Source of the DNA: Halorientalis regularis
Lineage (GTDB): Archaea; Halobacteriota; Halobacteria; Halobacteriales; Haloarculaceae
Assembly: GCF_023698535.1 (NCBI RefSeq)
Contig: NZ_JALJCL010000003.1
Coordinates: 186,001-250,000, forward strand
Length of the DNA: 64,000 nucleotides
Direction of reading: 5' to 3'
Below the pieces are notes generated by a model. The model saw nothing but the letters and a program-made list of their open reading frames with translations. It was not told the DNA's origin and ran no database searches. Position 1 is the stretch's first letter; each line of letters begins with the position of its first letter. This document shows positions 43,459 through 52,783 of the stretch, piece after piece. The position numbers and the translations under genes were made by a program.

Positions 43459-44388
43459 ATGGGATTCGACGAGATGGACGTCGACACGATCTGGCAGGAC
43501 GGTGAGTTCGTCGACTGGGAGGACGCACAGGTGCACGTTCTCACGCACGGACTCCACTACGGCACCGGGGTCTTCGAGGGGGTCCGGTGTTACGACACGG
43601 AGAACGGCCCGGCGATCTTCCGCTGGGAGGACCACCTCGAACGGTTCTACCAGTCGGGGAAACCGTACGACATCGACATTCCGTTCAGCCGGGAGGAGTT
43701 GACCGAGGCGACGAAGGAACTGATCCGCCGGCAGGACCTGGAGTCCTGTTACATCCGGCCGGTCGCGTTCTACGGGTACGAGGAACTCGGGCTGAACCCC
43801 TCGAACTGTCCGGTCGAGGTCGCCATCGCGGTCTGGCCGTGGGGCGCGTATCTCGGCGAGGAGGCGCTGGAGGAGGGCGTCGACGTGTCGATCTCCTCCT
43901 GGCGCAAGTACGGGTCCGATCAGATCCCGACCAACGCCAAGACGACCGGGCCGTACGTCAACAGCGTCCTCGCGAACCTGGAGGCGACGGGCAACGGGTA
44001 CACCGAGGCTATCGTCCTCAACGGCGAGGGCAACGTCGCCGAGGGACCGGGCGAGAACATCTTCCTCGTCCGGGACGGCGAGATCTACACGACGGGCCTC
44101 GCCGAGTCGATCCTCGACGGCATCACGCGACAGTCGATCATCACCATCGCCGAGGACCTGGGCTACACGGTCCACGACGACGCGACGATCTCACGGGGCG
44201 AGCTGTACACCGCCGACGAACTGTTCTTCACGGGGACGGCGGCGGAGGTGACGCCGATCCGGAGCGTCGACGACAACGAAATCGGTGCTGGCACGAAGGG
44301 GCCGGTCACCGACGAGTTGCAGACGAAGTTCTTCGAGGTCATCGAGCGTCGGACCGACGAGTACGAAGCGTGGTTCCACTACCTCTGA
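43459..44388 (+). CDS. ilvE: Branched-chain amino acid aminotransferase
   Basis: A 309-residue fold-type IV PLP aminotransferase for valine, leucine and isoleucine. It has VLTHGLHYGTGVFEGVRCYD (about residues 29-48), FRWEDHLERFYQS, CYIRPVAFYG, the PLP lysine in TNAKTTGPYVNSVLA, and EGPGENIFLVRDG. ATG 43459 starts with MGFDEMDVDTIW as in haloarchaeal homologues; MDVDTI at 43474 is an alternative. It is followed by a convergent DUF502 gene. Confidence 0.93.
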   Translation: MGFDEMDVDTIWQDGEFVDWEDAQVHVLTHGLHYGTGVFEGVRCYDTENGPAIFRWEDHLERFYQSGKPYDIDIPFSREELTEATKELIRRQDLESCYIRPVAFYGYEELGLNPSNCPVEVAIAVWPWGAYLGEEALEEGVDVSISSWRKYGSDQIPTNAKTTGPYVNSVLANLEATGNGYTEAIVLNGEGNVAEGPGENIFLVRDGEIYTTGLAESILDGITRQSIITIAEDLGYTVHDDATISRGELYTADELFFTGTAAEVTPIRSVDDNEIGAGTKGPVTDELQTKFFEVIERRTDEYEAWFHYL

Positions 44389-44508
44389 GGCCCTGGCGGT
44401 TCTGGATCGGCCGTCCGACGGCGTCGATGACGCCACTGTGACCCGCGACCCGGTCCAGCAGACTCCGCATCCGCTGGAAACGACTCCCCGAGCGCCGGGA
44501 CGGGCGGC

Positions 44509-45159
44509 TCAGTCGTCGGCGTCCCCGTCGCTGGACAGTTCGTCGGTGACGCTGATCGCGACGCTGTCGTCGCGGGACTCGCCGAAGCCGGCGCTCAGGA
44601 TACGCGTCAGGGCGTCCTCGACACGTTCGTCCATCTCGTCGTATTCCTCGGATTCGACTTCGATGACGAACCCGGTCGTGATGTTGGGCGCAGTCGGGAG
44701 AAAGAGCACGTCGCGGCCGTCGTCGGTCGTCTTGCCGGTCTTGAACGCGGTCATCCGCAGCCCGTTCCAGGTCTCGATCTTGACCGGTTTCTGGAGGTCT
44801 TCGGTGCCCGAGACGGCGGTTTCGACGGCCATCTTCGAGGCGTTGTAGACCACCCGGAGGCCGGGCAGGCGGTTCATCAGGTTGTCGAGAATGTCCTCGA
44901 AGATGTCGCCGAAGGCCGTCCGGCTGAGATAGCCCACCGACAGGACCAGCAGGAAAAAGACGATCAGCGTCGTCAGCACGCGGACCAGCCCCAGTGCCTG
45001 CCGTGGCACTCCCAGTTCCGTCAGCACGGCGAGATTGATGCCGAAGACGGCCGTCGAACTCGCGATGATCCCGTAGAGATACGCGATGACGTACAGGGTG
45101 ACGATGACGGGCAGCAAGACGATGAGTCCGCTCGCGATGTCCCGCTTCCAGGAGGCCAT
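44509..45159 (-). CDS. DUF502 family membrane protein
   Basis: A 216-residue protein of the DUF502 family. Two membrane helices: ASGLIVLLPVIVTLYVIAYL (about residues 8-28) and VRVLTTLIVFFLLVLSVGYL (about 55-75), followed by a cytosolic or external beta domain with NRLPGLRVVYNASKMAVETA and VLFLPTAPNITTGFVIEVE. The C-terminus is acidic. ATG 45159 is chosen because upstream residues are basic and not conserved. It lies 35 bases after the proline dehydrogenase remnant on the same strand. DUF502 has no confirmed function. Confidence 0.85.
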   Translation of the reverse strand: MASWKRDIASGLIVLLPVIVTLYVIAYLYGIIASSTAVFGINLAVLTELGVPRQALGLVRVLTTLIVFFLLVLSVGYLSRTAFGDIFEDILDNLMNRLPGLRVVYNASKMAVETAVSGTEDLQKPVKIETWNGLRMTAFKTGKTTDDGRDVLFLPTAPNITTGFVIEVESEEYDEMDERVEDALTRILSAGFGESRDDSVAISVTDELSSDGDADD

Positions 45160-45194
45160 AATGCGGTACGAAGTGGTTCTTGTGCCTCCCTTTA

Positions 45195-46015
45195 CTAGTT
45201 GACGATTGCCCGTAAGGCGAAGGTCAGATTCTGCCGGCGTTCGGCGACGCGCCGGTAGAAATACGACAGCCACGTCCCCCCGTAGGGGACGTACTGCCAG
45301 ACCTCGTGCTCGGCGGCCAGCCGTTCCTGGGCCGGTTCGCGCACACCCATCAGCATCCGGATCTCGAACGGCGCCCCGTGTTCTTCGTGGAGCCGGTCGG
45401 CGGCGGCGATCATCGCCGGGTCGTGACTGCCGACCGCGATGCCGCCCTCACGCTCGGCGAACGCCTGTGCCAGCAACTCTCTGTAGGCGTCGTCGACTTC
45501 CGCGCCCGGCAGTGCCACGTCCCGCGGCGGGTCGTCGGCTCCCTTGACGAGCCGGATTTTCCCGGGACAGTCGGCCAGCCGCGAGAGGTCCGCCGGAGGT
45601 TGGCCTGGAGACAGACCCCGACCCCGCCGTCGTGGGCGCGGGCCTCGGCCTCGAAGGCGTCCAGCGTCGCGTCGGTCGTCGTGTGATCCGCCATGTCGAG
45701 CCAGACGAACACGCCCGCTTCGTCGACGTGGTCGACGATGCGCGAGCGGTTTTCCCGGAAGACCGACTCGCTCACGTCGAGACCGATCTGTGAGGGCTTG
45801 ACCGAGATGCAGGCCCGGAGGTCCGTGCCCGTGATGTCGTCGAGGAGCCGACAGTACGTCTCTGTGTCCGCGTCGGCCGGCCCGCGCTCGTCGTAGTGTT
45901 CGCCCAGGTGATTGAGGATAGCCCCGGTTCCACGGTCGTCGAGTCGCCGCGCCCGCTCTATGGCCGTGGCCGCCGTCTCGCCGGCGACGAGCCGGCTCGC
46001 TATTGGCGGGATCAT
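45195..46015 (-). pseudogene. putA: Proline dehydrogenase, frameshifted
   Basis: The two frames together encode a FAD-dependent proline dehydrogenase of about 270 residues. The 5' part (from [18 protein letters not shown]) includes RACISVKPSQIGLDVSE and VGVCLQANLRRT; the 3' part, in another frame, resumes at DLSRLADCPGKIRLVKGADD and ends with PFEIRMLMGVREPAQERL, YVPYGGTWLSYFYRRVAERRQ. Frame changes at about 45587-45592 where the reading goes from LRRT to SRGW. The pattern fits loss of ten bases between two GGACC copies, or a single-base error. An in-frame ATG at 46039 would add eight residues. It would oxidise proline to pyrroline-5-carboxylate if intact. No pyrroline-5-carboxylate dehydrogenase is nearby. 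Confidence 0.85.
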
Positions 46016-46100
46016 ACTGGCAAATATTGCCTCCGCCATACTGAGTCCGTCGCTCAGTTCGGGACGCTTAAGGACGGCGCTGACCCAGCATGCCTCAGGA

Positions 46101-46643
46101 ATGGACATCGTCGGCGTACTCGCGGTGGCGTTCTGGGCGATGCTACCGGCGTACGTGCCCAACAACGCCGCGGTGCTGGTGGGTGGGGGGCCACCGATAG
46201 ACGGCGGGCGGACCTGGAACGGGCGACGACTGCTCGGTGACGGGAAGACCTGGCTGGGGACCGCCGGGGGGATCGTCGCCGGCGCGGCACTGGCGCTCGG
46301 GCTGAACACGATCCATTCGACGGTCTCGGATGCGGTCGCGGGACTGCCGGAGTTCACACTCGTCGCCGCGATCACACTGCCGGCGGGCGCGTTGCTCGGC
46401 GACATCGGCGCGTCGTTCCTGAAGCGCCGGACGGGGCGGGAACGCGGGGCGGCGTTCCCCGGACTCGACCAGCTGGACTTCGTGGTCGGGTCGCTGGGGC
46501 TCACGGTCGTGCTCGCACCGGGCTGGTTCTTCGAGACGTTCACGCTCCCGGTGCTCGCGGTCGTGCTGGTCATCACGCCCGTCCTGCACGTCGGGACGAA
46601 CCTCGTGGCCTACATGCTCTCGCTGAAGAGCGAGCCGTGGTAG
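46101..46643 (+). CDS. carS: CDP-archaeol synthase
   Basis: A 180-residue integral membrane enzyme that activates digeranylgeranylglyceryl phosphate with CTP for archaeal phospholipid synthesis. It has about five membrane helices and the conserved loop sequence [20 protein letters not shown] (residues 36-55) and [14 protein letters not shown] plus [12 protein letters not shown]. Family length is typical. ATG 46101 ([19 protein letters not shown]) matches the family. It is divergent from the proline dehydrogenase and followed by hemC after 45 bases. Confidence 0.9.
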   Translation: MDIVGVLAVAFWAMLPAYVPNNAAVLVGGGPPIDGGRTWNGRRLLGDGKTWLGTAGGIVAGAALALGLNTIHSTVSDAVAGLPEFTLVAAITLPAGALLGDIGASFLKRRTGRERGAAFPGLDQLDFVVGSLGLTVVLAPGWFFETFTLPVLAVVLVITPVLHVGTNLVAYMLSLKSEPW

Positions 46644-46688
46644 GGCCGAACTGATGTACTTTTCACGCCGGGCCGACGAGGGGCGGGT

Positions 46689-47831
46689 ATGACCACAGAC
46701 AGGACGCTCCGGCTGGCGACCCGGGGGTCCGACCTCGCACTCAGGCAGGCCGCCACGGTGAGGGAGACACTGGCGAGCCGGCGGCAGTCGGTCGAACTCG
46801 TCGAGGTCGAGACCACCGGCGACCAGATTCAGGACGAACTCATCCACCGCCTCGGCAAGACCGGGGCCTTCGTCCGCAATCTCGACCGGCAGGTGCTCGA
46901 CGGCGAGGTCGACGCCGCCATCCACTCGATGAAGGACGTGCCGACCGAGAGTCCCCCGGAACTGATCGTCGCAGGCATCCCCGAGCGGGGCCCGGCTGGC
47001 GACGTACTCCTGACGCCCGACGGCATCCCACTCGACGACCTTCCCGAGAGCGCGACCGTCGGCACCGCCAGCCTCCGGCGGGCCGCGGAACTTCGGGCCG
47101 AGCGGCCGGACCTGGAGATCGAACCGCTCCGGGGCAACGTCGACACGCGCGTCGAGAAGCTGCTCGCACCCTCACTCCAGCGGGAACACGAGCGGCGGCT
47201 GGAAAGAGCTGTCGGGGAGCAAAGCGACGACGAGGACGTGGACGCCGACGATCTCGACCCCGACAACCTCTCGGATGCCGTGCTGGCCGAGATCGATGAG
47301 TGGTTCGACGGCCTCCACGAGATCGAACGCCGCGCGACCGAGCGCGAGGTCGAGGTCGAGTACGACGCCATCGTCCTCGCCGAGGCGGGGCTGGACCGGA
47401 TGGGCCTGCTCCACGCCGTGGAGTTCGAGCGCCTGCCGACGGACACGTTCGTCCCCGCACCCGGCCAGGGTGCGCTGGCGGTGACGGCGCTGGACGACGA
47501 CGTGGGGACCCAGATCCACGACCGGCTCGATCACCCCCCGACGCGGGTGGCGACGAGCGTCGAGCGCATCGTCCTGGACGAGCTGGGTGGGGGCTGTGTC
47601 GCGCCCATCGGCGTCCACGCCACGGTGCAGGGAGCGGTCGTCCACACGGTCGTCCGCGTCCTCAGCCAGGACGGGACCGAGGAAGTAGCCACGTCGCGTG
47701 ACCTCCCCGTCGAACGCCACGCACGGGCCGCCGTCGATCTGGCCGACGACCTCCGCGAGCAGGGCGCGGCCGACCTGATCGAGCAGGCCAAACGCGAGGA
47801 GCCCGACGAGCGAAAACGGGAGGACTCTTAA
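46689..47831 (+). CDS. hemC: Hydroxymethylbilane synthase (porphobilinogen deaminase)
   Basis: A 380-residue enzyme polymerising four porphobilinogens. It has LRLATRGSDLALRQA, the conserved IHSMKDVPTE, TASLRRAAELRAERPDLEIE, LAEAGLDRMGLL, APGQGALAVTA, and the cofactor Cys in LGGGCVAPIGVHA. A halophile-specific acidic insertion (about residues 165-205, with EQSDDEDVDADDLDPDN) lengthens it beyond the usual 310. It leads the operon hemC-cobA-hemD that makes uroporphyrinogen III and then precorrin-2. Confidence 0.93.
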   Translation: MTTDRTLRLATRGSDLALRQAATVRETLASRRQSVELVEVETTGDQIQDELIHRLGKTGAFVRNLDRQVLDGEVDAAIHSMKDVPTESPPELIVAGIPERGPAGDVLLTPDGIPLDDLPESATVGTASLRRAAELRAERPDLEIEPLRGNVDTRVEKLLAPSLQREHERRLERAVGEQSDDEDVDADDLDPDNLSDAVLAEIDEWFDGLHEIERRATEREVEVEYDAIVLAEAGLDRMGLLHAVEFERLPTDTFVPAPGQGALAVTALDDDVGTQIHDRLDHPPTRVATSVERIVLDELGGGCVAPIGVHATVQGAVVHTVVRVLSQDGTEEVATSRDLPVERHARAAVDLADDLREQGAADLIEQAKREEPDERKREDS

Positions 47832-47856
47832 TCGGGGGCACGAAAGGCTGCTCATC

Positions 47857-48639
47857 ATGACAACCGACGCCGACATCGCACCGGGGAAGGTCTACCTCGT
47901 GGGGAGCGGTCCCGGCGATCCCGACCTCCTGACGGTCAAAGCGAAACGCCTGCTCGACGAGGCCGACGTGGTCCTCCACGACAAACTCCCCGGCCCGGAT
48001 ATCATCGAGATGATCCCTGAGGAGAACCGCGAGGACGTGGGTAAGCGCGCCCGCGGCGAACGCACCTCCCAGCAGTACACGAACGAACGGCTGGCGGAAC
48101 TCGCCCACGAGGGCAAGACCGTCGTCCGGCTGAAGGGCGGCGACTCGTTCGTCTTCGGCCGCGGTGGCGAGGAGATGGTGTACCTCGCCGAACACGGCGT
48201 CCCCTTCGAGGTCGTGCCCGGCGTGACCGCAGCCATCGCCGGGCCGGGCGTGGCTGGGATTCCGGTCACCCACCGCGACTACGCCTCCTCGGTCTCCTTC
48301 GTCACCGGCCACGAGGATCCCACGAAGGAGGACTCGGCGGTCGACTGGGGGGCACTGGCCGACACCGGCGGAACCATCGTCGTCCTGATGGGCGTCGGAA
48401 AGCTCCCCGAGTACACGCGGGAACTCCGAGCGGCCGGGATGGACCCGAACACGCCCGTCGCGCTGGTCGAGCGCGGAACCTGGCCCGACCAGCAGGTCGC
48501 CACGGGAACGCTCGATACCATCGTCGAGGCCCGCGACGACGCCGGGATCGAACCGCCAGCCGTCACCGTGATCGGCGACGTGGCCCGCGAGCGCCAGCGC
48601 GTCGTCAAGTTCCTCCAGAACGGGGCCGAGGAATCGTGA
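47857..48639 (+). CDS. cobA: Uroporphyrinogen-III C-methyltransferase
   Basis: A 260-residue SUMT enzyme adding two methyl groups to uroporphyrinogen III to give precorrin-2 for sirohaem, alternative haem and cobamides. KVYLVGSGPGDPDLLTVKA, VVRLKGGDSFVFGRGGEE, GVTAAIAGPGVAGIPVTHRD and VTGHEDP are canonical. It is monofunctional: neither hemD nor ferrochelatase is fused. It lies between hemC and hemD and overlaps hemD by four bases. Confidence 0.95.
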   Translation: MTTDADIAPGKVYLVGSGPGDPDLLTVKAKRLLDEADVVLHDKLPGPDIIEMIPEENREDVGKRARGERTSQQYTNERLAELAHEGKTVVRLKGGDSFVFGRGGEEMVYLAEHGVPFEVVPGVTAAIAGPGVAGIPVTHRDYASSVSFVTGHEDPTKEDSAVDWGALADTGGTIVVLMGVGKLPEYTRELRAAGMDPNTPVALVERGTWPDQQVATGTLDTIVEARDDAGIEPPAVTVIGDVARERQRVVKFLQNGAEES

Positions 48640-49373
48640 GCGACCGCCCCCGCGTCGCCGTCTTCCGGCCCGACGACGAGCGCATCACCGCGGCGGTGGC
48701 GTTGCTGGAGGACCTGGATGCCGATCCGGTCCCGGATCCGATGCTCGAAGTCGCCCCCACCGGCGCGAGCCCCCGGTCCGACGCCGACTACGCCGTCTTC
48801 ACCAGCAAGACCGGCGCGGAGTTGATCGCCGACGCGGACTGGACCCCCGGCGAGACGACAGTCTGTGCCATCGGCGACTCCACCGCGGCCGCGCTGGAAG
48901 CTTCGGGCTACACTGTCGATCTGGTGCCAGAGGAGTTCTCCTCGTCCGGACTGGTCGATGCCCTCGAAGGAACTTGTGACGGCGCGCGGCTCGAGGTCGC
49001 CCGGAGCGACCACGGGAGTTCGGTGTTGCTCGACGGGTTGAACGACGCCGGCGCGTACGTCCACGAGACGGTGCTGTACCGGCTCACCAGGCCTGACGGG
49101 GCCGGCGAATCCACGGAGCTAGCGGCCGCGGGCGAGCTGGACGCCACACTCTTTACTTCCTCGCTGACCGTCGAACACTTCCTGGCGGCGGCCGACGACC
49201 GCGGGGTTCAGGACGAGGTGGTCGCGGGATTGGCGGACGCCGTGGTCGCCGTCATCGGCGAGCCGACCGCCGAAACGGCCCGCGCTCACGGGCTCTCGGT
49301 CGACGTGGTTCCCGATCAGGCCGAGTTCGAGGAACTGGCCCGCGACGCGGTCGCGGCGGCCACGTCGGAGTGA
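48636..49373 (+). CDS. hemD: Uroporphyrinogen-III synthase
   Basis: A 245-residue HemD that closes hydroxymethylbilane with ring D inversion. Conservation is low in this family, but the two-lobed pattern is visible: VAVFRPDD and DYAVFTSKTGAEL in lobe 1, TTVCAIGDSTAAALEASG, then RLEVARSDHGSSVLLDGL, LFTSSLTVEHFL, VVAVIGEPTAETARAHGL in the second half. Starts at GTG 48636 overlapping cobA by four bases, consistent with coupled translation. Confidence 0.88.
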   Translation: MSDRPRVAVFRPDDERITAAVALLEDLDADPVPDPMLEVAPTGASPRSDADYAVFTSKTGAELIADADWTPGETTVCAIGDSTAAALEASGYTVDLVPEEFSSSGLVDALEGTCDGARLEVARSDHGSSVLLDGLNDAGAYVHETVLYRLTRPDGAGESTELAAAGELDATLFTSSLTVEHFLAAADDRGVQDEVVAGLADAVVAVIGEPTAETARAHGLSVDVVPDQAEFEELARDAVAAATSE

Positions 49374-49390
49374 TTTACACGAAGGAAAAT

Positions 49391-50800
49391 TTATTTTTCG
49401 GCGGTCAGTGAGACGTTTCGCGCCCGGAAGGCGCGGCCTTCCTCGAAGACGGCCATCATCGGTTCGGCCTCGAGGGGCCGGAACGTGATGTGGTACCCCT
49501 GGTGTTCGTTCTCGCCGGTGATCCGGTAGCGGCCGTTCCGGTAGCGCGCGGTCGTAATCCGCACGTCGTGGGTCGCCCCTTCGAGTTCGAAGGCGAGGCG
49601 GTCGCCGGGTGTGGCGGCGAGTAGACGGGCGCGGTCGGGTTCGAGCGCCAGTACGTTCTCGGCACGGTAGTCGTGGCAGTCCTCGCCGTCGACGTGGGTC
49701 GCCTCGATGCCGTCGTCTGCCCGGTGGAGGGTGACGCCGTAATCGGCGGCGGGGTTGTGGAGATGGATGGCCAGGCGGTCACCCGAGGGCGGGAATCGCG
49801 GGGCGGCGAGCCACTCCTGGCGCGTCTCGAAGTCCTCGCGGCGGACGCCGTGTGAGGCCATCGCCGCCTCGTCGGTCGCGGCGTAGTCCCGGACTGTGCT
49901 GGTGATCCTGCCGACGAGAAACGGTGTGCCGTGTCGGTCGGCCCGGGCGTCGGTCGCGTCGTCGTCACCCGGGTCCGGGGTCACGGTGTCGACCCGAACG
50001 GCGACCCAGGTTCCCAGGGTCGCGCTCTCGAAGACGGACTCGGAGACGGCGGGGTCGGTGTGGGTCGCGGCGGCCGCTCTGGCGGCGCGGGCGCGTTCCC
50101 GAACCAGTGGATGGCTGTCCGCCCGGGCGCGTTCCCGGAGCGCCTCGTCGACCCATGACTGGTCGGTGGCGGCGGCCACCCGGCAGGCGGCCTGGCGGAC
50201 GCTGGCCACCGCTGCGGTCACGAGTTCGCGGAGGCGATCCGACACCACGTTACACAGGCCAGGATAGGCGCGTTCCAGTGGTACCAGCGTCCGCAAAACG
50301 GACACCTGCACGGGGTAGTGGTCGTCGAGCAACGCCCGGGTGAGTTCGTCCGCGTGGGGTTCGAGCAGTTCGGGATAGTACGGTGCCAGCGAGGAGAGGG
50401 CCCAGGCGACGTTGCTCCGGACGCTTTTCACGTCGGAAAGCGGTGCGATCAGCGCGGGGACGGCAGACCGAACTCGTCGCGGGCGTTCGGCGGCCAGTTC
50501 CGCCAGTGGGCGCGCGACACACGCCCGGACGGCGGTCACCTCGTCGGACAGCGCCGCGACCAGCGGGTCGGCCACGGGCGCGACGGCGGTCGGGTCGGCG
50601 ACGCCGACCTCGAACAACGCGTTGGCCACGTCCCGGCGGACCGACTCCTGCTCGTCGCCGAGCGCGTCCACGAGCCGGGCGAGCGAGCCCTGCAACCGTA
50701 ACGGTTGCTCGGCGGCCGCCTCCCTGATCGTCCGGGCCGCAAGCCGCCGCTCGGTCTCGCTGCCGTCGCTCAGCGCCCGTAGCGGGAGGTCGGTGGTCAT
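49391..50800 (-). CDS. HEAT-repeat protein with C-terminal beta domain
   Basis: A 469-residue protein. Residues 10-255 consist of tandem HEAT-like helical repeats (such as LARLVDALGDEQESVRRDVA, LVAALSDEVTAVRACVARPL, ALIAPLSDVKSVRSNVAWAL). The rest (about 260-469) is a beta-rich domain with LGTWVAVRVDTVTPDPGD and IAIHL-like strands, ending GYHITFRPLEAEPMMAVFEE. Probably a scaffold or protein-interaction factor. The stop region converges on hemD. ATG 50800 (MTTDLPLRALSDG) is preferred to the upstream start. Confidence 0.75.
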   Translation of the reverse strand: MTTDLPLRALSDGSETERRLAARTIREAAAEQPLRLQGSLARLVDALGDEQESVRRDVANALFEVGVADPTAVAPVADPLVAALSDEVTAVRACVARPLAELAAERPRRVRSAVPALIAPLSDVKSVRSNVAWALSSLAPYYPELLEPHADELTRALLDDHYPVQVSVLRTLVPLERAYPGLCNVVSDRLRELVTAAVASVRQAACRVAAATDQSWVDEALRERARADSHPLVRERARAARAAAATHTDPAVSESVFESATLGTWVAVRVDTVTPDPGDDDATDARADRHGTPFLVGRITSTVRDYAATDEAAMASHGVRREDFETRQEWLAAPRFPPSGDRLAIHLHNPAADYGVTLHRADDGIEATHVDGEDCHDYRAENVLALEPDRARLLAATPGDRLAFELEGATHDVRITTARYRNGRYRITGENEHQGYHITFRPLEAEPMMAVFEEGRAFRARNVSLTAEK

Positions 50801-50945
50801 ACCAATCCGTGGTATACGGTCCCACCACACGAGCCTAAGTCTTCCGGAAATCCGGGAAAACCGCCAGACAGCAGCCCATTCCGTAGCCGACAGGTCGACC
50901 CGCAGACCGGAGGTTTAAACGGGAGACCGCGATAAGAAACGCGCG

Positions 50946-52358
50946 ATGGCTGGCCCAGTGCAAGCGCTCGAGGATCGCGCCGTGGCGTGTGCGAACTACC
51001 TGCAAAGCGCCGAGCGAGTGGTGCTCGCGTCACACATCGACGCGGACGGACTGACGAGCGCGGGCATCGCCGCGACGGCGCTGGAACGGGCCGGGATCGA
51101 GTTCGAGGTCGTCTTCAAGAAACAGCTCGACGACCACGAGATCGCGACCATCGCGGCCCGCGACGAGGAGACGGTCCTCTTTACCGACTTCGGGAGCGGC
51201 CAGCTCGACGCCATCGCCGACCACGAGGCCGCGGGCGATTTCACGCCCGTCGTCGCCGACCACCACCAGCCCGCCGAGCGCGACACGGAGTACCATCTCA
51301 ACCCCCTGCTGGAGGGACTCGACGGGGCTTCGGAACTCTCCGGTGCGGGCGCGAGCTACGTCCTCGCGCGGGCGCTCGAGAGTGAGGGCGTCGACAACCG
51401 CGACCTGGCCCGCCTCGCGGTCGTCGGTGCCGTCGGCGACATGCAGGCGGTCGGTGGCGAACTGGTCGGTGCCAACCGGGAGATCGTCGCCGAGGGCGTC
51501 GCGGCGGGCGTCCTCGAAGAGGGGACCGACCTCGCGTTCTACGGGAAACAGACACGACCGCTCCCCAAACTGCTCGAGTACGCCAGCGAGGTCCGGATTC
51601 CGGGGATTTCCAACGATCAGAACGGGGCGATCCGATTCCTCGACGGGCTGGGCCTGGACCTGAAACGCGACGGCGAGTGGCGGCGCTGGGTCGACCTCGA
51701 CCACGAGGAGCGCCGGACCGTCGCCAGTTCGCTCGTCCAGCGCGCCCTCCAGAAAGGGGTTCCCGCCGACAAGGTCGACGGCCTCGTCGGGACGACCTAC
51801 ACCCTGCTGGCCGAACCGGCGGGAACGGAGTTGCGCGACGCCAGCGAGTTTTCGACCCTCCTGAACGCGACCGCCCGCTACGAACGGGCCGACGTAGGCC
51901 TGGCGGTCTGTCTCGGTGACCGTGCCGACGGGTTAGAGCGGGCGCGCAAACTCCTCCGGAACCACCGCCGGAACCTCTCCGAGGGGCTCCAGTGGGTCAA
52001 GGAGACGGGCGTCACCCAGGAGGAGAACCTCCAGTGGTTCGACGCGGGCGAGGAGATCCGCGAGACCATCGTGGGCATCGTCGCGGGCATGGCCGTCGGC
52101 GTCGACGGCGTCGACCGCGACCGCCCCATCGTCGCCTTTGCCCGGAAGAACGACGAGGAGACGAAGGTCTCGGCACGAGGGACCGGCCCCCTCGTGGCCC
52201 GGGGGCTGGACCTCTCGGCGGTGATGGGCGAGGCCAGCGCGGAAGTCGGCGGCGGTGGCGGCGGGCACGACGTGGCCGCCGGCGCGACCGTCCCCGCGGG
52301 CCGAGAGCAGGAGTTCGTCGAACTGGCCGACGAACTCGTCGGTGAACAGTTGGGGTAG
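50946..52358 (+). CDS. recJ: RecJ-like DHH-family single-strand nuclease
   Basis: A 470-residue archaeal RecJ homologue. Motif I is VVLASHIDADGLTSAGIA (aspartates), motif II FTDFGSGQLDAI, and motif III VVADHHQP, the DHH triad; motif IV AVVGAVGDMQAVGGEL. The C-terminal DHHA1 domain ends in EVGGGGGGHDVAAGATVP with the GGGH nucleic-acid motif. Haloarchaea carry several RecJ paralogues, some partner of CMG/GINS; this one's specific role is open. It ends 18 bases before the element at 52376. Confidence 0.88.
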   Translation: MAGPVQALEDRAVACANYLQSAERVVLASHIDADGLTSAGIAATALERAGIEFEVVFKKQLDDHEIATIAARDEETVLFTDFGSGQLDAIADHEAAGDFTPVVADHHQPAERDTEYHLNPLLEGLDGASELSGAGASYVLARALESEGVDNRDLARLAVVGAVGDMQAVGGELVGANREIVAEGVAAGVLEEGTDLAFYGKQTRPLPKLLEYASEVRIPGISNDQNGAIRFLDGLGLDLKRDGEWRRWVDLDHEERRTVASSLVQRALQKGVPADKVDGLVGTTYTLLAEPAGTELRDASEFSTLLNATARYERADVGLAVCLGDRADGLERARKLLRNHRRNLSEGLQWVKETGVTQEENLQWFDAGEEIRETIVGIVAGMAVGVDGVDRDRPIVAFARKNDEETKVSARGTGPLVARGLDLSAVMGEASAEVGGGGGGHDVAAGATVPAGREQEFVELADELVGEQLG

Positions 52359-52783
52359 GGTTCGGGCCGCCCCCGGTGGAAGTTGCGACTACGATGGTTT
52401 GGCGGGCCTGTGATGCGTGGTATCGGCCTATTCAGTGATCGGAAACCGACTCAGATTGCACTCCAGACGGACGTTCTTGTTTTTCAGGCAACTGATTCGG
52501 TGAGTTTCAGAGACTCCGGATAGTGTTGCCACTCAGACGGAGGGGTGTCGCCGAGAGCTTCCCAGTACTATCCGATTCCGGTTTCCTTCTTCAAGGGAAA
52601 GAGTGTGCTAACTGTTCTCTGACACCCTGTTTTCCGTGGTAAAATAGCGACCTTGCGAAGCGGTCTATGACACCCTTCCAAAGCAGCTATTCGTCATGTC
52701 TGCTCAGTTAAGAACCCCCCTGCACCGTTTCAGAGTCAGCAACGCAAGGAATGGAGTATGTATACAGATATACAATACAGCGT
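52359..52783. other. Noncoding AT-rich patch after recJ
   Basis: 425 bases with no credible complete gene. It begins with the island-edge element (52376-52428). A minus-strand frame about 52468-52555 reads YWEALGDTPPSEWQHYPESL and LKLTESVA before a stop, with a TAG just upstream, suggesting a decayed gene end. Bases 52570-52780 are markedly AT-richer than the neighbouring genes. Confidence 0.5.
52376..52428 (+). repeat. Island-edge element, copy 2
   Basis: A 53-base sequence, GTGGAAGTTGCGACTAC to ATGCGTGGTATCGGCC, aligned with 32639-32692. It begins 18 bases after the recJ stop and again marks a drop in GC content. See findings. Confidence 0.75.
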
